DNA from: Gammaproteobacteria bacterium
Lineage (GTDB): Bacteria; Pseudomonadota; Gammaproteobacteria; Steroidobacterales; Steroidobacteraceae
Reading direction: 5' to 3'
Length of the DNA stretch: 64,000 bases
NCBI GenBank assembly: GCA_027459765.1
Contig: DAIDHD010000051.1
Coordinates: forward strand, 97,852-161,851
Both the position numbers and the translations under genes were made by a program. How positions within the stretch are numbered: position 1 is the stretch's first letter; each line of letters begins with the position of its first letter. The notes beneath the pieces are model-generated. The model did not search any database and was not told the DNA's origin. It saw only the letters and a program-made list of their open reading frames with translations. Shown piece after piece: positions 18,232 through 26,688 of this stretch.

Positions 18232-19293
18232 ATGCTTAAGCACGTCGACGTTTCCGACCTCGCTGCCTCACCGCGATTGTATCCGCTGCGACTGTCGTCA
18301 CCAACCGCGATGGCGATGCTCGAATTGACCGAGGACGAGTATAGGGCGGCAAGCTTCCTCGATGATCGACTCCTCACGCAGCAGCGACAGGTGAATGTCG
18401 TGCCGCTCGATTCGGTACGCCGCGCGGTCGCATCCTTGGACGTGCGCCTCAACTTCATCTTCCACATCGGCCATGTCGGGTCGACCCTGTTGGCTCGACT
18501 GATCGGCGCGCATCCGGATTGTTTCGCGTTGCGCGAACCTTCGATGCTGCGCGCCCTCGCGGACCAGCTGTCACCACCGGGGCCGGGTGCCGGAAGGCCC
18601 GCCTACGGCCTCGAACTGCGCGACACGCTCGCCTTGCTGGGGCGTCGCTGGCGGCCGGAACAAACGGTGCTCGTCAAGGCGACGAGCGTCGTGAACGAGA
18701 TCGCAATCCCGATACTCGAGCTCACGCTCGGCGGCACCGCGCTGATGATGTACTCACGACCTCGGCAATACATGCAGTGCATACTGGGTGGGCCGAACTC
18801 GCGACTGGAATCGATGCATCTTGCCGGTGCGCGCTTCGCCCGCCTGAACGGTCGACTCAATACGTCCACGCAGGTACCTCCGCGTTCACTGAGGCCACCG
18901 CGCTCGGAGGGCGAGATCATCGCCATGAATTGGCTCTCCGAGATGAGCGCGCTCGAGGAGGCCTCCCGACGTCACCCTGAACGGATTCGCTGGCTCGACT
19001 TCGACCAGTACCTCATGGATCCGCGTGGTGGCCTGAAGTTTGCGTTTACGACGCTCGGTCTGGAGGTTCACGATAGGCAACTCGCGGCCTTGGTGAGCGG
19101 CCCGCTCATGCATCGATATTCCAAGGATCCCCAGCACGCCTACGATGCGGAACTACGACGCGACGTGCTGGCGGCGGCGGCAGTCGAACACGCCACCGAG
19201 ATCGAGCGTGGCCTTGCCTGGTTGTCGGCGGCTATAGACGCGACCCCGGGTTCGGCCGCGCTGCGCTCGCTCATCGGCGCTGGCGGCTGGTGA
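18232..19293 (+). CDS. Sulfotransferase-like P-loop protein
   Basis: 353-residue protein with a P-loop-like FHIGHVGSTLLARLIG at about residue 77, where PAPS-dependent sulfotransferases bind the 5'-phosphosulfate. A second conserved region MMYSRPRQYMQC resembles the 3'-phosphate-binding segment. The loop reads HVGST rather than the usual PRSGT, so activity is uncertain. It has no TPR repeats, unlike the two sulfotransferases farther along. It is divergent from the 2OG oxygenase and ends at the shared hairpin 19322-19351. A role in sulfating a cell-surface or peptide substrate is inference. Confidence 0.75.
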   Translation: MLKHVDVSDLAASPRLYPLRLSSPTAMAMLELTEDEYRAASFLDDRLLTQQRQVNVVPLDSVRRAVASLDVRLNFIFHIGHVGSTLLARLIGAHPDCFALREPSMLRALADQLSPPGPGAGRPAYGLELRDTLALLGRRWRPEQTVLVKATSVVNEIAIPILELTLGGTALMMYSRPRQYMQCILGGPNSRLESMHLAGARFARLNGRLNTSTQVPPRSLRPPRSEGEIIAMNWLSEMSALEEASRRHPERIRWLDFDQYLMDPRGGLKFAFTTLGLEVHDRQLAALVSGPLMHRYSKDPQHAYDAELRRDVLAAAAVEHATEIERGLAWLSAAIDATPGSAALRSLIGAGGW

Positions 19294-19317
19294 ACGACGG
19301 TGTATCGGCCGGTGATT

Positions 19318-19351
19318 AAAAAATCGGGGCGGACCGAAATCCGCCCCGATT
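19318..19351 (-). terminator. Bidirectional hairpin; intrinsic terminator of the first TonB receptor
   Basis: Perfect 12-bp stem AATCGGGGCGGA/TCCGCCCCGATT (19322-19333 with 19340-19351) and a 6-base loop. On the minus strand it is followed by six T residues, the classic Rho-independent form, 73 bases after the receptor stop. It may also stop the convergent plus-strand sulfotransferase transcript. Confidence 0.9.
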
Positions 19352-19423
19352 ATCTTCCACCGAGTCGAGTTGATCTTGAATCGACGCCCGGCAGAGTGCC
19401 CGGGTCGCCGCGATCAACGCGCC

Positions 19424-22400
19424 TCAGAACTGCGCGATGATCTGACCGAAGATGAAGCGACCCAACGCGTCGTACACCTGCGGGAACGTGTTGCCGTTCC
19501 CGTAGACGCCAGGCAGGTTGGAGGTGCCGATGACCGGCGGGGCCTTGTCGAGCACGTTGTTTACGCCCAGTCGTACGGTCACATGGTCAACCAAGCGTAC
19601 CGACGCCTCGAGGTCGAGGTAGCTGCGCGAGGAAAGGAACGCATCGGTATTGGATATCCCGCCGTTCGCAACCGTCCCGCCACCCGCAGCCGCCAGGTTT
19701 GCGTTCGGACTGAGCTGTTCCAGCGTGACTGGCGAGTAGTAGCGCCAGGTCGCCGACAGATCGAGTCCACTCCACGGGGTCGACCAGGTGGCGTTCAACT
19801 TGTGACGCCAGCGGAAGGTCGGCGTGCCGCAGATGGAGCCGTAATAGCCGCCGCAGTCGTAGGCAGTGGACGGACTCGCCGCAATCGGCGTCGTAATGAA
19901 GTTATCGACGTAGGTGCCGACGATGCTCGAGTGCAACTTGCCGAATCGCCCGAGGTCGTAGGTGTAGGACATGTCGAGGTCGATGCCACGCTCCTGCAAC
20001 TTGCCGACGTTCTGCAACGTGTCGGTCACGTAACCGCTCTCCTGGATCCAGAGAGAGCCGAAGGAGTCACGATGAATGTCGTTGCAGAGAACACCGTTGT
20101 TCAAGCACTGCGAGAGAATGTTGCCGCCGCCGACGTTCTGGATGACGTTCTCGACCACGATATTGAAATAATCGATTTGCGCCCGGAAATTCGGAATGAA
20201 TGACGGGGTGAATCCGATGCCGAAGGACGTGGTGAGCGCGGTCTCGGGTTGCAGGCCCGTGTTGCCTCCGAGCAAGCCGTTGTACTGGCCCGCCGGATTG
20301 ACCTGGACGTTGCCGAACTGAGCCGCAGTGACGCCGGTGCGTCCGCACTGCGCCGCGTTGTAGCCATTGACCAAGCCGTTGGTCGCCGGGCCCGCGCAAG
20401 GATCAGCGGTGAACGTGCCGTCGAGGGCGACGGAGGACGCCGCGTACAGCTCGACGATGTTCGGTGCACGTACCGCACGCTGGAAGCTGCCGCGCAGCCG
20501 GAAATCCGACGTCGGCGCCCAATCCACGCCGAACTTGAAGGTGTTGGTCTGGAAGCCTTGATCGTAGCTCGAGTACCGGTAGCCGGCCTCGACGTCGAGG
20601 CTCTTCGCCATGAACCGGTCCTCGGCGATCGGCATGCGGCTCTCCAGGAATCCTTCCTTGGCGATCAGGCCGCCGGAAACCGGCAGCACGTTTCCGCCGA
20701 AGCCGGACAGGAACTGGTTGGCGTTCTGCTCCGCGTAATCCGGCAGGAAGCTCAACGTCTCATCCCGATACTCACCGCCGACGTTGACCTTCAGGCCGGA
20801 ACTGGCCAACGGCGACTGGATCCCGTACTTGCCGAGATCACCGGTGAAGTTGACGTTCACGATGCGCTGTTCGGTCTTGCCCGACGCGCTGCCGAGGGCC
20901 GACAGGTAATTCACCGCCGCGGGCGTGACACCGCCGAGCTGGAAGATGTTGTACGGCACGCACGGCGGGCCCGAGGCGCACTGCGGGTTGCTGGCCGTAC
21001 CGGTAACGTCCAGTGCGTTCTGCAGGTTGTTGGAATTGAAGTACCCGGTGGTATCCGAGGTCAGATTGACCGACGAATACTGGAAGCTCGCGTCGTAGGT
21101 CCATGCATCGTCGATCTTGCCCTTGACCCCTAGGACTTCGTGGAAATCAACGTGCTCGAGCGCGCTCTGGCGCGGCCCACCCTCGACATTTCTACGACCG
21201 ATCAACAGGTTGAAATTGCCATTGGTCGCACCACCGCACCACGTTGAGAGCTCGGAGGAGGACAGAAACGGATTGCTGCACGGCACGTTGTAGGTCGCGG
21301 AGCCGAAGAACGCCCCACCCGGCGCGATCTGCGCCACCGATCGATCGTCCATGAACATGGACTGCGAGTAAACGTCCGCGTGCTCGTTGAATTCGTAATG
21401 CAAGAACGCGCCCGCCGTGTACCGCTCGTCGGGACGCTGAAAATAATTCAGCGGACCGTAGTTGTAGAGGTCAGACCCAGTGAAGGGCACCAGCGTACCG
21501 TTCGGACCAATGGTCTGCTTCGGACCGAGCGAACCATTGGCGTTGACTAGGTTGAAGCGGCCCGGATAAGACGTCGAGGATCCGCCGCAGGTGAATTTGC
21601 CGCCGGTACTGTACGAGCCCGCGAGATAGCCCGAACCGAGGGTACAGGCGCTGTACGAATAGTCGCCCTGCATCACGGCCGCGACTTCGCGATAGGTCGC
21701 GTAGAAAGTCGCATTGCCCTTGTTGTCCGGCGAGTTGACGCCGGCGATGAAGGCGAGCGACTTCTGGTTGCCCGGGTTGACGCTCGAAGGCGCCTGTTGG
21801 AAGCCCTTGGCGCTGATGGCCTCGTCCACGCCCTGGACGTCGCTGTTGCTGTGGTTGTAGAAGCCGGCGTCTGCAACCAGTTTCACGCCTTCGAAGTGGT
21901 CGTTGAGCTTGAAGTTGACGACGCCCGCCACTGCATCGGCGCCATAGGTCGACGACGCACCGCCGGTGAGGACTTCGACGCTGTCGATCAGTTCGACGGG
22001 AATCATGTTGAGGTCGGAGGCGCCACCGCTGGTGGGATCGCCGGGGCCGAGGCGGAAGCCATTGACCAGCACCAAGGTGCGCTTCGCGCCCAGGCCACGC
22101 AAGTCAACCGTGGCCGTGCCGTCGGAGCCGTTTGAAATAGTTGATCCCTGCGACGCGAACACCTGGGGCAGTTCGTTCAACAGGTCTTCGACGCGAGTCA
22201 CGCCTGTCTTGGCGATGTCTTCCGAGGAGACCGCGATCACCGGACTGATGGCGCTGTCGTTCGGCACGGCAATGCGCGAACCGGTAACGACGACTTCGGA
22301 CAGCGTGGTGTCACCGCCGACGGATACCGGAGCCTGCTGCGCATGCGCGCTGCCAAATGCCGCCACAAGCGTGCTACCAGACAAGGCCGTGCGAATGGCC

Positions 22401-22438
22401 CGCTGGAGCATTGCATTGCTGGGTTTCGTTGTGTTCAT
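19424..22438 (-). CDS. TonB-dependent receptor
   Basis: 1004-residue outer-membrane receptor. It has a signal peptide ending near GSAHAQ, a TonB-box-like stretch TTLSEVVVTGSRI, then a plug domain (VRVEDLLNELPQV region, LRGLGAKRTLVLVNG, VEVLTGGASSTYGADAVAGV), and a long beta barrel ending in GQIIAQF with a terminal Phe. Start ATG 22438 gives a proper signal peptide. The substrate is unknown. It is divergent from a TPR-sulfotransferase and adjacent to oxygenase genes, so it may import a compound those enzymes modify. It is long for the family, consistent with carbohydrate, peptide or siderophore receptors. Confidence 0.94.
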   Translation of the reverse strand: MNTTKPSNAMLQRAIRTALSGSTLVAAFGSAHAQQAPVSVGGDTTLSEVVVTGSRIAVPNDSAISPVIAVSSEDIAKTGVTRVEDLLNELPQVFASQGSTISNGSDGTATVDLRGLGAKRTLVLVNGFRLGPGDPTSGGASDLNMIPVELIDSVEVLTGGASSTYGADAVAGVVNFKLNDHFEGVKLVADAGFYNHSNSDVQGVDEAISAKGFQQAPSSVNPGNQKSLAFIAGVNSPDNKGNATFYATYREVAAVMQGDYSYSACTLGSGYLAGSYSTGGKFTCGGSSTSYPGRFNLVNANGSLGPKQTIGPNGTLVPFTGSDLYNYGPLNYFQRPDERYTAGAFLHYEFNEHADVYSQSMFMDDRSVAQIAPGGAFFGSATYNVPCSNPFLSSSELSTWCGGATNGNFNLLIGRRNVEGGPRQSALEHVDFHEVLGVKGKIDDAWTYDASFQYSSVNLTSDTTGYFNSNNLQNALDVTGTASNPQCASGPPCVPYNIFQLGGVTPAAVNYLSALGSASGKTEQRIVNVNFTGDLGKYGIQSPLASSGLKVNVGGEYRDETLSFLPDYAEQNANQFLSGFGGNVLPVSGGLIAKEGFLESRMPIAEDRFMAKSLDVEAGYRYSSYDQGFQTNTFKFGVDWAPTSDFRLRGSFQRAVRAPNIVELYAASSVALDGTFTADPCAGPATNGLVNGYNAAQCGRTGVTAAQFGNVQVNPAGQYNGLLGGNTGLQPETALTTSFGIGFTPSFIPNFRAQIDYFNIVVENVIQNVGGGNILSQCLNNGVLCNDIHRDSFGSLWIQESGYVTDTLQNVGKLQERGIDLDMSYTYDLGRFGKLHSSIVGTYVDNFITTPIAASPSTAYDCGGYYGSICGTPTFRWRHKLNATWSTPWSGLDLSATWRYYSPVTLEQLSPNANLAAAGGGTVANGGISNTDAFLSSRSYLDLEASVRLVDHVTVRLGVNNVLDKAPPVIGTSNLPGVYGNGNTFPQVYDALGRFIFGQIIAQF

Positions 22439-22771
22439 CGTGAGAGCTTCCCTCAAATTTCTGTGTTTACGATTCTCAACGAGGCAATCGATCAGCGACG
22501 GAATCGGTGTACGGACCCCCTTAAGTCCGCGCCCGAAGACTAGGGAGGCGGTATGGCTTCGAACATGATCCAATCCCGTTCGTCGAGCGACCTGTAGCCT
22601 GCCGCTTTAGAAACTCGACTATAAAGCACCAGACGACACCGAAACAACGGGAATTTGCTGGGCGAGGCCCAACGCATCCTCCATTCAAACTAAATATCTG
22701 ATTTATATGTAGTAACTGGATCGAGACGACGATAAAGTTGCGCCCAAGAGGCCAACAGGGTTGTTGCGAAA
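22439..22771. other. Divergent intergenic region between receptor and TPR-sulfotransferase genes
   Basis: 333 bases without a gene. It is clearly more AT-rich than its surroundings around 22680-22740 and holds a candidate promoter for the receptor (22618-22647). The plus-strand gene must also be served from here, but no confident promoter for it was found. No RNA gene or repeat was seen. Confidence 0.6.
22618..22647 (-). promoter_or_regulatory. Candidate sigma-70 promoter for the first TonB receptor
   Basis: On the minus strand TTGTTT (22647-22642) and TATAGT (22623-22618) are separated by 18 bases. This resembles a -35/-10 pair, about 180 bases upstream of the receptor start. The match is imperfect, and transcription-start data would be needed to confirm it. 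Confidence 0.35.
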
Positions 22772-24397
22772 ATGTCGCGAGATGATTCCGAGAAGAATCG
22801 GGAGGACCACCAAGCGGAGCGGGCGGCTCAGGCCGAACTGGCTTCCGCCAACAGCGCATTCCACGCAGCGTTGGCCGCCGGCGATCTGGCGACTGCGGCG
22901 CGGGTCGCCGGGTCACTTCGCATTCGCAGACCAACGGCGCCGTTAGGCTGGATTCTCGGGAGCATAGAAGCGCTGCTCCGGGATGACAAGCCTGCGGCAC
23001 TGGCGTTCATCGATGAGCCCCTGCGCGCCGTTCCGAGCCACGTTCCCTCTTTGCTACAGAAAGCCGAGGTACTCCTCGCCCTCGGTCGGCGCGAGGACGC
23101 GCTGACCGTTGCCGAACGGGCGAGTGAGCACTCGCAAGGCGACTCTGCCGCCCTCGATGCCATCGGGCAGTTCCTCGTGCACGCGGCGGCGTATTCGCAG
23201 GCGCTGCCGATATATGACCGCGCGCTCACGCTCGCTGCGGAGGATCCCGATCTGCTGGGCAAGCGAGCCGTGATCCATCGCTTCCTCGGCAACATTGATC
23301 GAGCCATCGACGACACGGAACGCCTGCTACAGCGGGTTACTCACGATGCAGAGGCGTTGAAGAGCCTCGCCGAGTTGCAACGCCAAACGCCTCGAAGCAA
23401 CCTCATCGAGCGACTCAAGATCGCGCTGACCGCATGGCCAGAAGAGTCGCGCGAAGCCGCCGCGCTGCACTTCGCGCTGGCGAAGACCCACGAGGATCTC
23501 GGTGACCCTGACGCAAGCTGGCATCACCTCGAGCACGCGAACCGCATCGAGCGCCGTCGCGTGCAATATGATCCGGCGATCGACCGGGCCGTCGTGGATC
23601 GTATCGTGGCCGGATTTTCCCGAGCTGGCGAGGATGCCGCGGAGGGTACCGGCGAGCGGCCTATTTTCATCATCGGCCTGCCGCGCACAGGCACGACCCT
23701 GGTGGAGCGGATCATCGGCAATCACCCGCAAGTCCACTCGGCGGGCGAACTGTCCGCACTCTCAGAGGCCATCGGTGCCGTGGTCACCTCGCGGCACGGA
23801 CCGGTGCGGGACTGGCTCACGTTCGCCTCCGCGCTCGAGGGGCTCGACCCTGCCGCCGTGGCGCGCGAGTACCTTGCGCGCGCGCGCGCGCGACGCGGCA
23901 CACGGCAACGATTCTCGGACAAGCAGCCCACCAATTTCATGCACGTCGGCACGATTGCGCGCGCCTTTCCGCACGGGCACGTGGTGCACGTTACCCGCCA
24001 CCCGCTGGCCGCCTGCCACGCGATCTACAAGACGCGTTTCGGAGGCACCTATCCCTTCGCCTATGACCTATGCGAAATCGCGCACTTCTACGTCGGCTAC
24101 CAGCGGTTGATGGCGCATTGGCGCGCGCTGTACCCGAATCGGATCCTCGACGTTTCTTACGAGGAGGTCGTGACCGACCTGAAAGGATCGGTGCGTCGTC
24201 TGCTGGCGTATCTGGAACTTCCCTTCGACGCGCAATGCCTCGATTTTCACCTGAATCCCAACTCCACCGCCACGGCCAGCGCGGTGCAAGTCCGCCAGCC
24301 GCTCTACGACACCTCGCTCGAGCTCTGGCGCCAGTTCGCCAAGCAACTCGAGCCGGCACGCCGGATTCTGGAGGAGGCCGGGATCGATTGTCATTGA
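22772..24397 (+). CDS. TPR-repeat sulfotransferase family protein
   Basis: 541-residue protein. Residues about 20-270 are tetratricopeptide repeats (for example PLGWILGSIEALLRDDKPAA and ALPIYDRALTLAAEDPDLLG). Residues 295-541 are a PAPS-type sulfotransferase with FIIGLPRTGTTLVERIIGNH (5'-phosphosulfate loop near 302) and HVVHVTRHPLAACHAIYKTR (3'-phosphate region). Proteins of this architecture are typically sulfotransferase family members of unproven substrate; some relatives sulfate tyrosines. It has no signal peptide, so is cytoplasmic. It is divergent from the first TonB receptor. Confidence 0.9.
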   Translation: MSRDDSEKNREDHQAERAAQAELASANSAFHAALAAGDLATAARVAGSLRIRRPTAPLGWILGSIEALLRDDKPAALAFIDEPLRAVPSHVPSLLQKAEVLLALGRREDALTVAERASEHSQGDSAALDAIGQFLVHAAAYSQALPIYDRALTLAAEDPDLLGKRAVIHRFLGNIDRAIDDTERLLQRVTHDAEALKSLAELQRQTPRSNLIERLKIALTAWPEESREAAALHFALAKTHEDLGDPDASWHHLEHANRIERRRVQYDPAIDRAVVDRIVAGFSRAGEDAAEGTGERPIFIIGLPRTGTTLVERIIGNHPQVHSAGELSALSEAIGAVVTSRHGPVRDWLTFASALEGLDPAAVAREYLARARARRGTRQRFSDKQPTNFMHVGTIARAFPHGHVVHVTRHPLAACHAIYKTRFGGTYPFAYDLCEIAHFYVGYQRLMAHWRALYPNRILDVSYEEVVTDLKGSVRRLLAYLELPFDAQCLDFHLNPNSTATASAVQVRQPLYDTSLELWRQFAKQLEPARRILEEAGIDCH

Positions 24398-24439
24398 CTC
24401 GCGCGCGGGTTGCCCGCGGCGCCCTGACCTGCCGGCCAG

Positions 24440-24979
24440 TCAGCGGATGCGCGTCACTTTACAACCGCGCCCGCTGTCCAACCGCATCCAATAGGAGCCA
24501 AGGACGCCTGGCGAAATCGTTACCGAAGCACCGATTCGGGCGAGCAGTTCTCCTTCGGCGGTTTGCTGCAACCACTCTTGGCCGTTGTCGAGCGTGAACT
24601 TCAGACGCCCGCCGCCGGCGGCCGCAAGGCCGACCACGTGGGCGGTGAACCGTGCCGCCGGCGGCGCGATCGGGGCAATGTCCGTCCCCACTGAGGCTGG
24701 GTCTGCGGTGAGCTCGCGCAGCCGTCCGACGGACCGGTCGTAACAAGCGAGACGCGCCGCTCCATCCTCGATCTGTTGGCACCCCAGGACGGCGCCGACC
24801 GCGGGCGCCAAAACGCCGCCCGTGTCCGCATCGACCGGCGGCGCGCACGCTGCGAGCACCAGCAACGATGCTCGCAATACCGGCAAGTGCAAAGCGCGTG
24901 TACCCGTCAATCCGATCTCCCGCTTGGGACGCGAGGGCCGAGCGCCGGACCGAGCGGATCGAGCTGTAGCCCACTTCAT
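24440..24979 (-). CDS. Small exported or lipoprotein-like protein
   Basis: Up to 179 residues. A hydrophobic segment LPVLRASLLVLAACAPP looks like a lipoprotein signal. The mature part has the segment CQQIEDGAARLACYDR, common in periplasmic proteins, and a C-terminal FTLDNGQEWLQQ...VTISPGVLGSYWMRL beta domain of no known function. The start is unclear: ATG 24979 overlaps the hydroxylase stop as ATGA, but TTG 24910 has a GGGAG site and yields a normal-length signal peptide. Coupling suggests co-expression with the TPR-hydroxylase. Confidence 0.75.
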   Translation of the reverse strand: MKWATARSARSGARPSRPKREIGLTGTRALHLPVLRASLLVLAACAPPVDADTGGVLAPAVGAVLGCQQIEDGAARLACYDRSVGRLRELTADPASVGTDIAPIAPPAARFTAHVVGLAAAGGGRLKFTLDNGQEWLQQTAEGELLARIGASVTISPGVLGSYWMRLDSGRGCKVTRIR

Positions 24980-26346
24980 CCGAAGCGCTCGCCTTCAGGC
25001 GCCGGTCGCATCCCCGTCGGGTCGTAGTACTTGGCGTACGCCTCGGTGGCGTGCTTCACGAAATCACGTTCGGCGGGGGTGAGCAACGGATTCCAGATGT
25101 CAAAGATGAGGATGGCGCGCGGCGCATCCGAATCGTTCCAGGCGGCGTGCTCGATGGTGTCGTCGAACACCCAGGCTCTCCCCGGCACCCACTCCCGCGT
25201 GGTACCGCCGACGCGAAAGCCGCAATCCGGCGGCACTACGAGCGGCAAATGCACCGTGAGGCGCGTATTGGTGACACCGGTGTGCGGCGGTATGCGGGTC
25301 TTCGCCTCAAGGATCGAGAAAAATGCAGTCGGCGCCCGCGCCTCGATCCGGCAGCGCGGCACGTTTTCCTCGAGCACTCGCGCCGTCAGCGGACAGCGGG
25401 CGATGTGGTCGGCGTTGCCCGCACCCTGATTCCACAAGAAATAGGCGCTCCACCGTCGCGATCGGTTCAGCTCGCGCCACTGATCCAGCGGCATACTCGG
25501 CGGGAAGTCGATGTAGGGCTGCAGACCCTCCTGGTCGGTGGCCAACGCCCGCATGAGTTCGGCACGAATATCCTCGCTCGCGGCTTCGACCGCATCGAGC
25601 CAAGGAAACTGGTCACGCTCGAAAAATTCGATAGCCGGCAGTTCCGGAAAGTACATCCAGGTCGGCTGCGACACGTAACGAGGCTGACGTCGCAAGAGCA
25701 AGTCGAGACACTTGTCTATACGGCGCTGAGAGCCCGCGCCGTGCCGTTCCCGCACGGCGACCAGGGAGGCCTCGAGCGTTCGTTCCAGAGTGCGCAGGTC
25801 CGAGTCGACCACACTCTTCGCGCGCACTAGCGCGGTCCGCACGCTGTCCGGCACCGCATGGCCCGGTGGTACGCTATCGAGCGCATTTTGGTAGGCCCGC
25901 GCCGCATTGCGCACGTCGCCCGTCTCCTCGAGGTACTGCGCTTTCTGCAGCAGCGCCTGCAGATGGCGTGGCTGCAACTCGAGCGCCTTGTCGAGGGCAT
26001 TCAATTCTTCGGCACGCCGTCCGAGCGCCTTGAGCGCGCCGGCAAGATTGGCCCACAAGGACGGGTGCTTGGGATCGGCAACCGTGGCGCGCTGGAACAG
26101 AGCCAGGGCCTGTTCCGCCTCGCCTCGCGCGAACACGCGCACACCCAACTCATTCAGCACCGCCGGATGATCCGGCGCCTGCTGGGCAAGGCGAGCCAGA
26201 ATTTGCTCGGACTCGACCGGACGGCCCGCGGCCGCCTCGGCCTTGGAGGCCTGCAGCACGCGTAGGATCATGGCATCGTCGAGAGCCGGGCCGGCGTTCA
26301 AGGGCGTGTTCACGATTCGTGCTCGAGTGTGTGCCGCGGAGTGCAC
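24976..26346 (-). CDS. TPR-containing aspartyl/asparaginyl beta-hydroxylase
   Basis: 456-residue protein. Residues about 25-170 are TPR repeats (DHPAVLNELGVRVFARGEAE; KHPSLWANLAGALKALGRRAE). The C-terminal domain matches aspartyl/asparaginyl hydroxylases: LDQWRELNRSRRWSAYFLWN, His355 in IPPHTGVTN, the HLPLVVP strand, and His400 in FDDTIEHAAWN. These are the two-histidine Fe(II) site of this family, which uses 2-oxoglutarate. It is cytoplasmic, with no signal peptide. The start is GTG 26346 or GTG 26313. Substrate unknown; a peptide or a lipid-linked molecule is possible. Confidence 0.9.
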   Translation of the reverse strand: MHSAAHTRARIVNTPLNAGPALDDAMILRVLQASKAEAAAGRPVESEQILARLAQQAPDHPAVLNELGVRVFARGEAEQALALFQRATVADPKHPSLWANLAGALKALGRRAEELNALDKALELQPRHLQALLQKAQYLEETGDVRNAARAYQNALDSVPPGHAVPDSVRTALVRAKSVVDSDLRTLERTLEASLVAVRERHGAGSQRRIDKCLDLLLRRQPRYVSQPTWMYFPELPAIEFFERDQFPWLDAVEAASEDIRAELMRALATDQEGLQPYIDFPPSMPLDQWRELNRSRRWSAYFLWNQGAGNADHIARCPLTARVLEENVPRCRIEARAPTAFFSILEAKTRIPPHTGVTNTRLTVHLPLVVPPDCGFRVGGTTREWVPGRAWVFDDTIEHAAWNDSDAPRAILIFDIWNPLLTPAERDFVKHATEAYAKYYDPTGMRPAPEGERFG

Positions 26347-26688
26347 GCGTTGAATGGATTGTACTCACAGGCGCAAAGCCTGGGTAAACCCGTTGGTGCC
26401 AGCTGCGATGAGGCACCTTCTCATTTCGTAGTTCTCGAATTGATGCTGGCTTCGAGGTAAGTCCCTTCTGCTCACGCGAGATGTGCGCCGTTACCCGATT
26501 GGGTGAGGTTGGGGGAGCGGCACCTTCCAGTCGAACGCCGGATTGACGAACGTGGCACTGTCGCTCGCCCCCCCCCGATGAGGTTCTGTACGACGTCAAC
26601 GCTTACCATGGCGGATGGCACGCTCAGCGGATTCCCCCACTTTGCAGGGGCTCGAACACGCCCAGGTGCACACCGCGGGCGGCGAACC
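26347..26688. other. Intergenic region upstream of the TPR-hydroxylase
   Basis: 342 bases between two minus-strand genes. It contains a run of nine C residues (26568-26576), but no open frame with coding character, no RNA gene and no clear terminator. It presumably holds the promoter of the TPR-hydroxylase gene; no convincing -35/-10 pair was found. Confidence 0.5.

Noticed and set aside
26568..26576. Run of nine C residues as a phase-variable tract
   Set aside because: It lies in an intergenic region with no open frame or promoter spacing that length changes would switch; it could also be a sequencing artefact.
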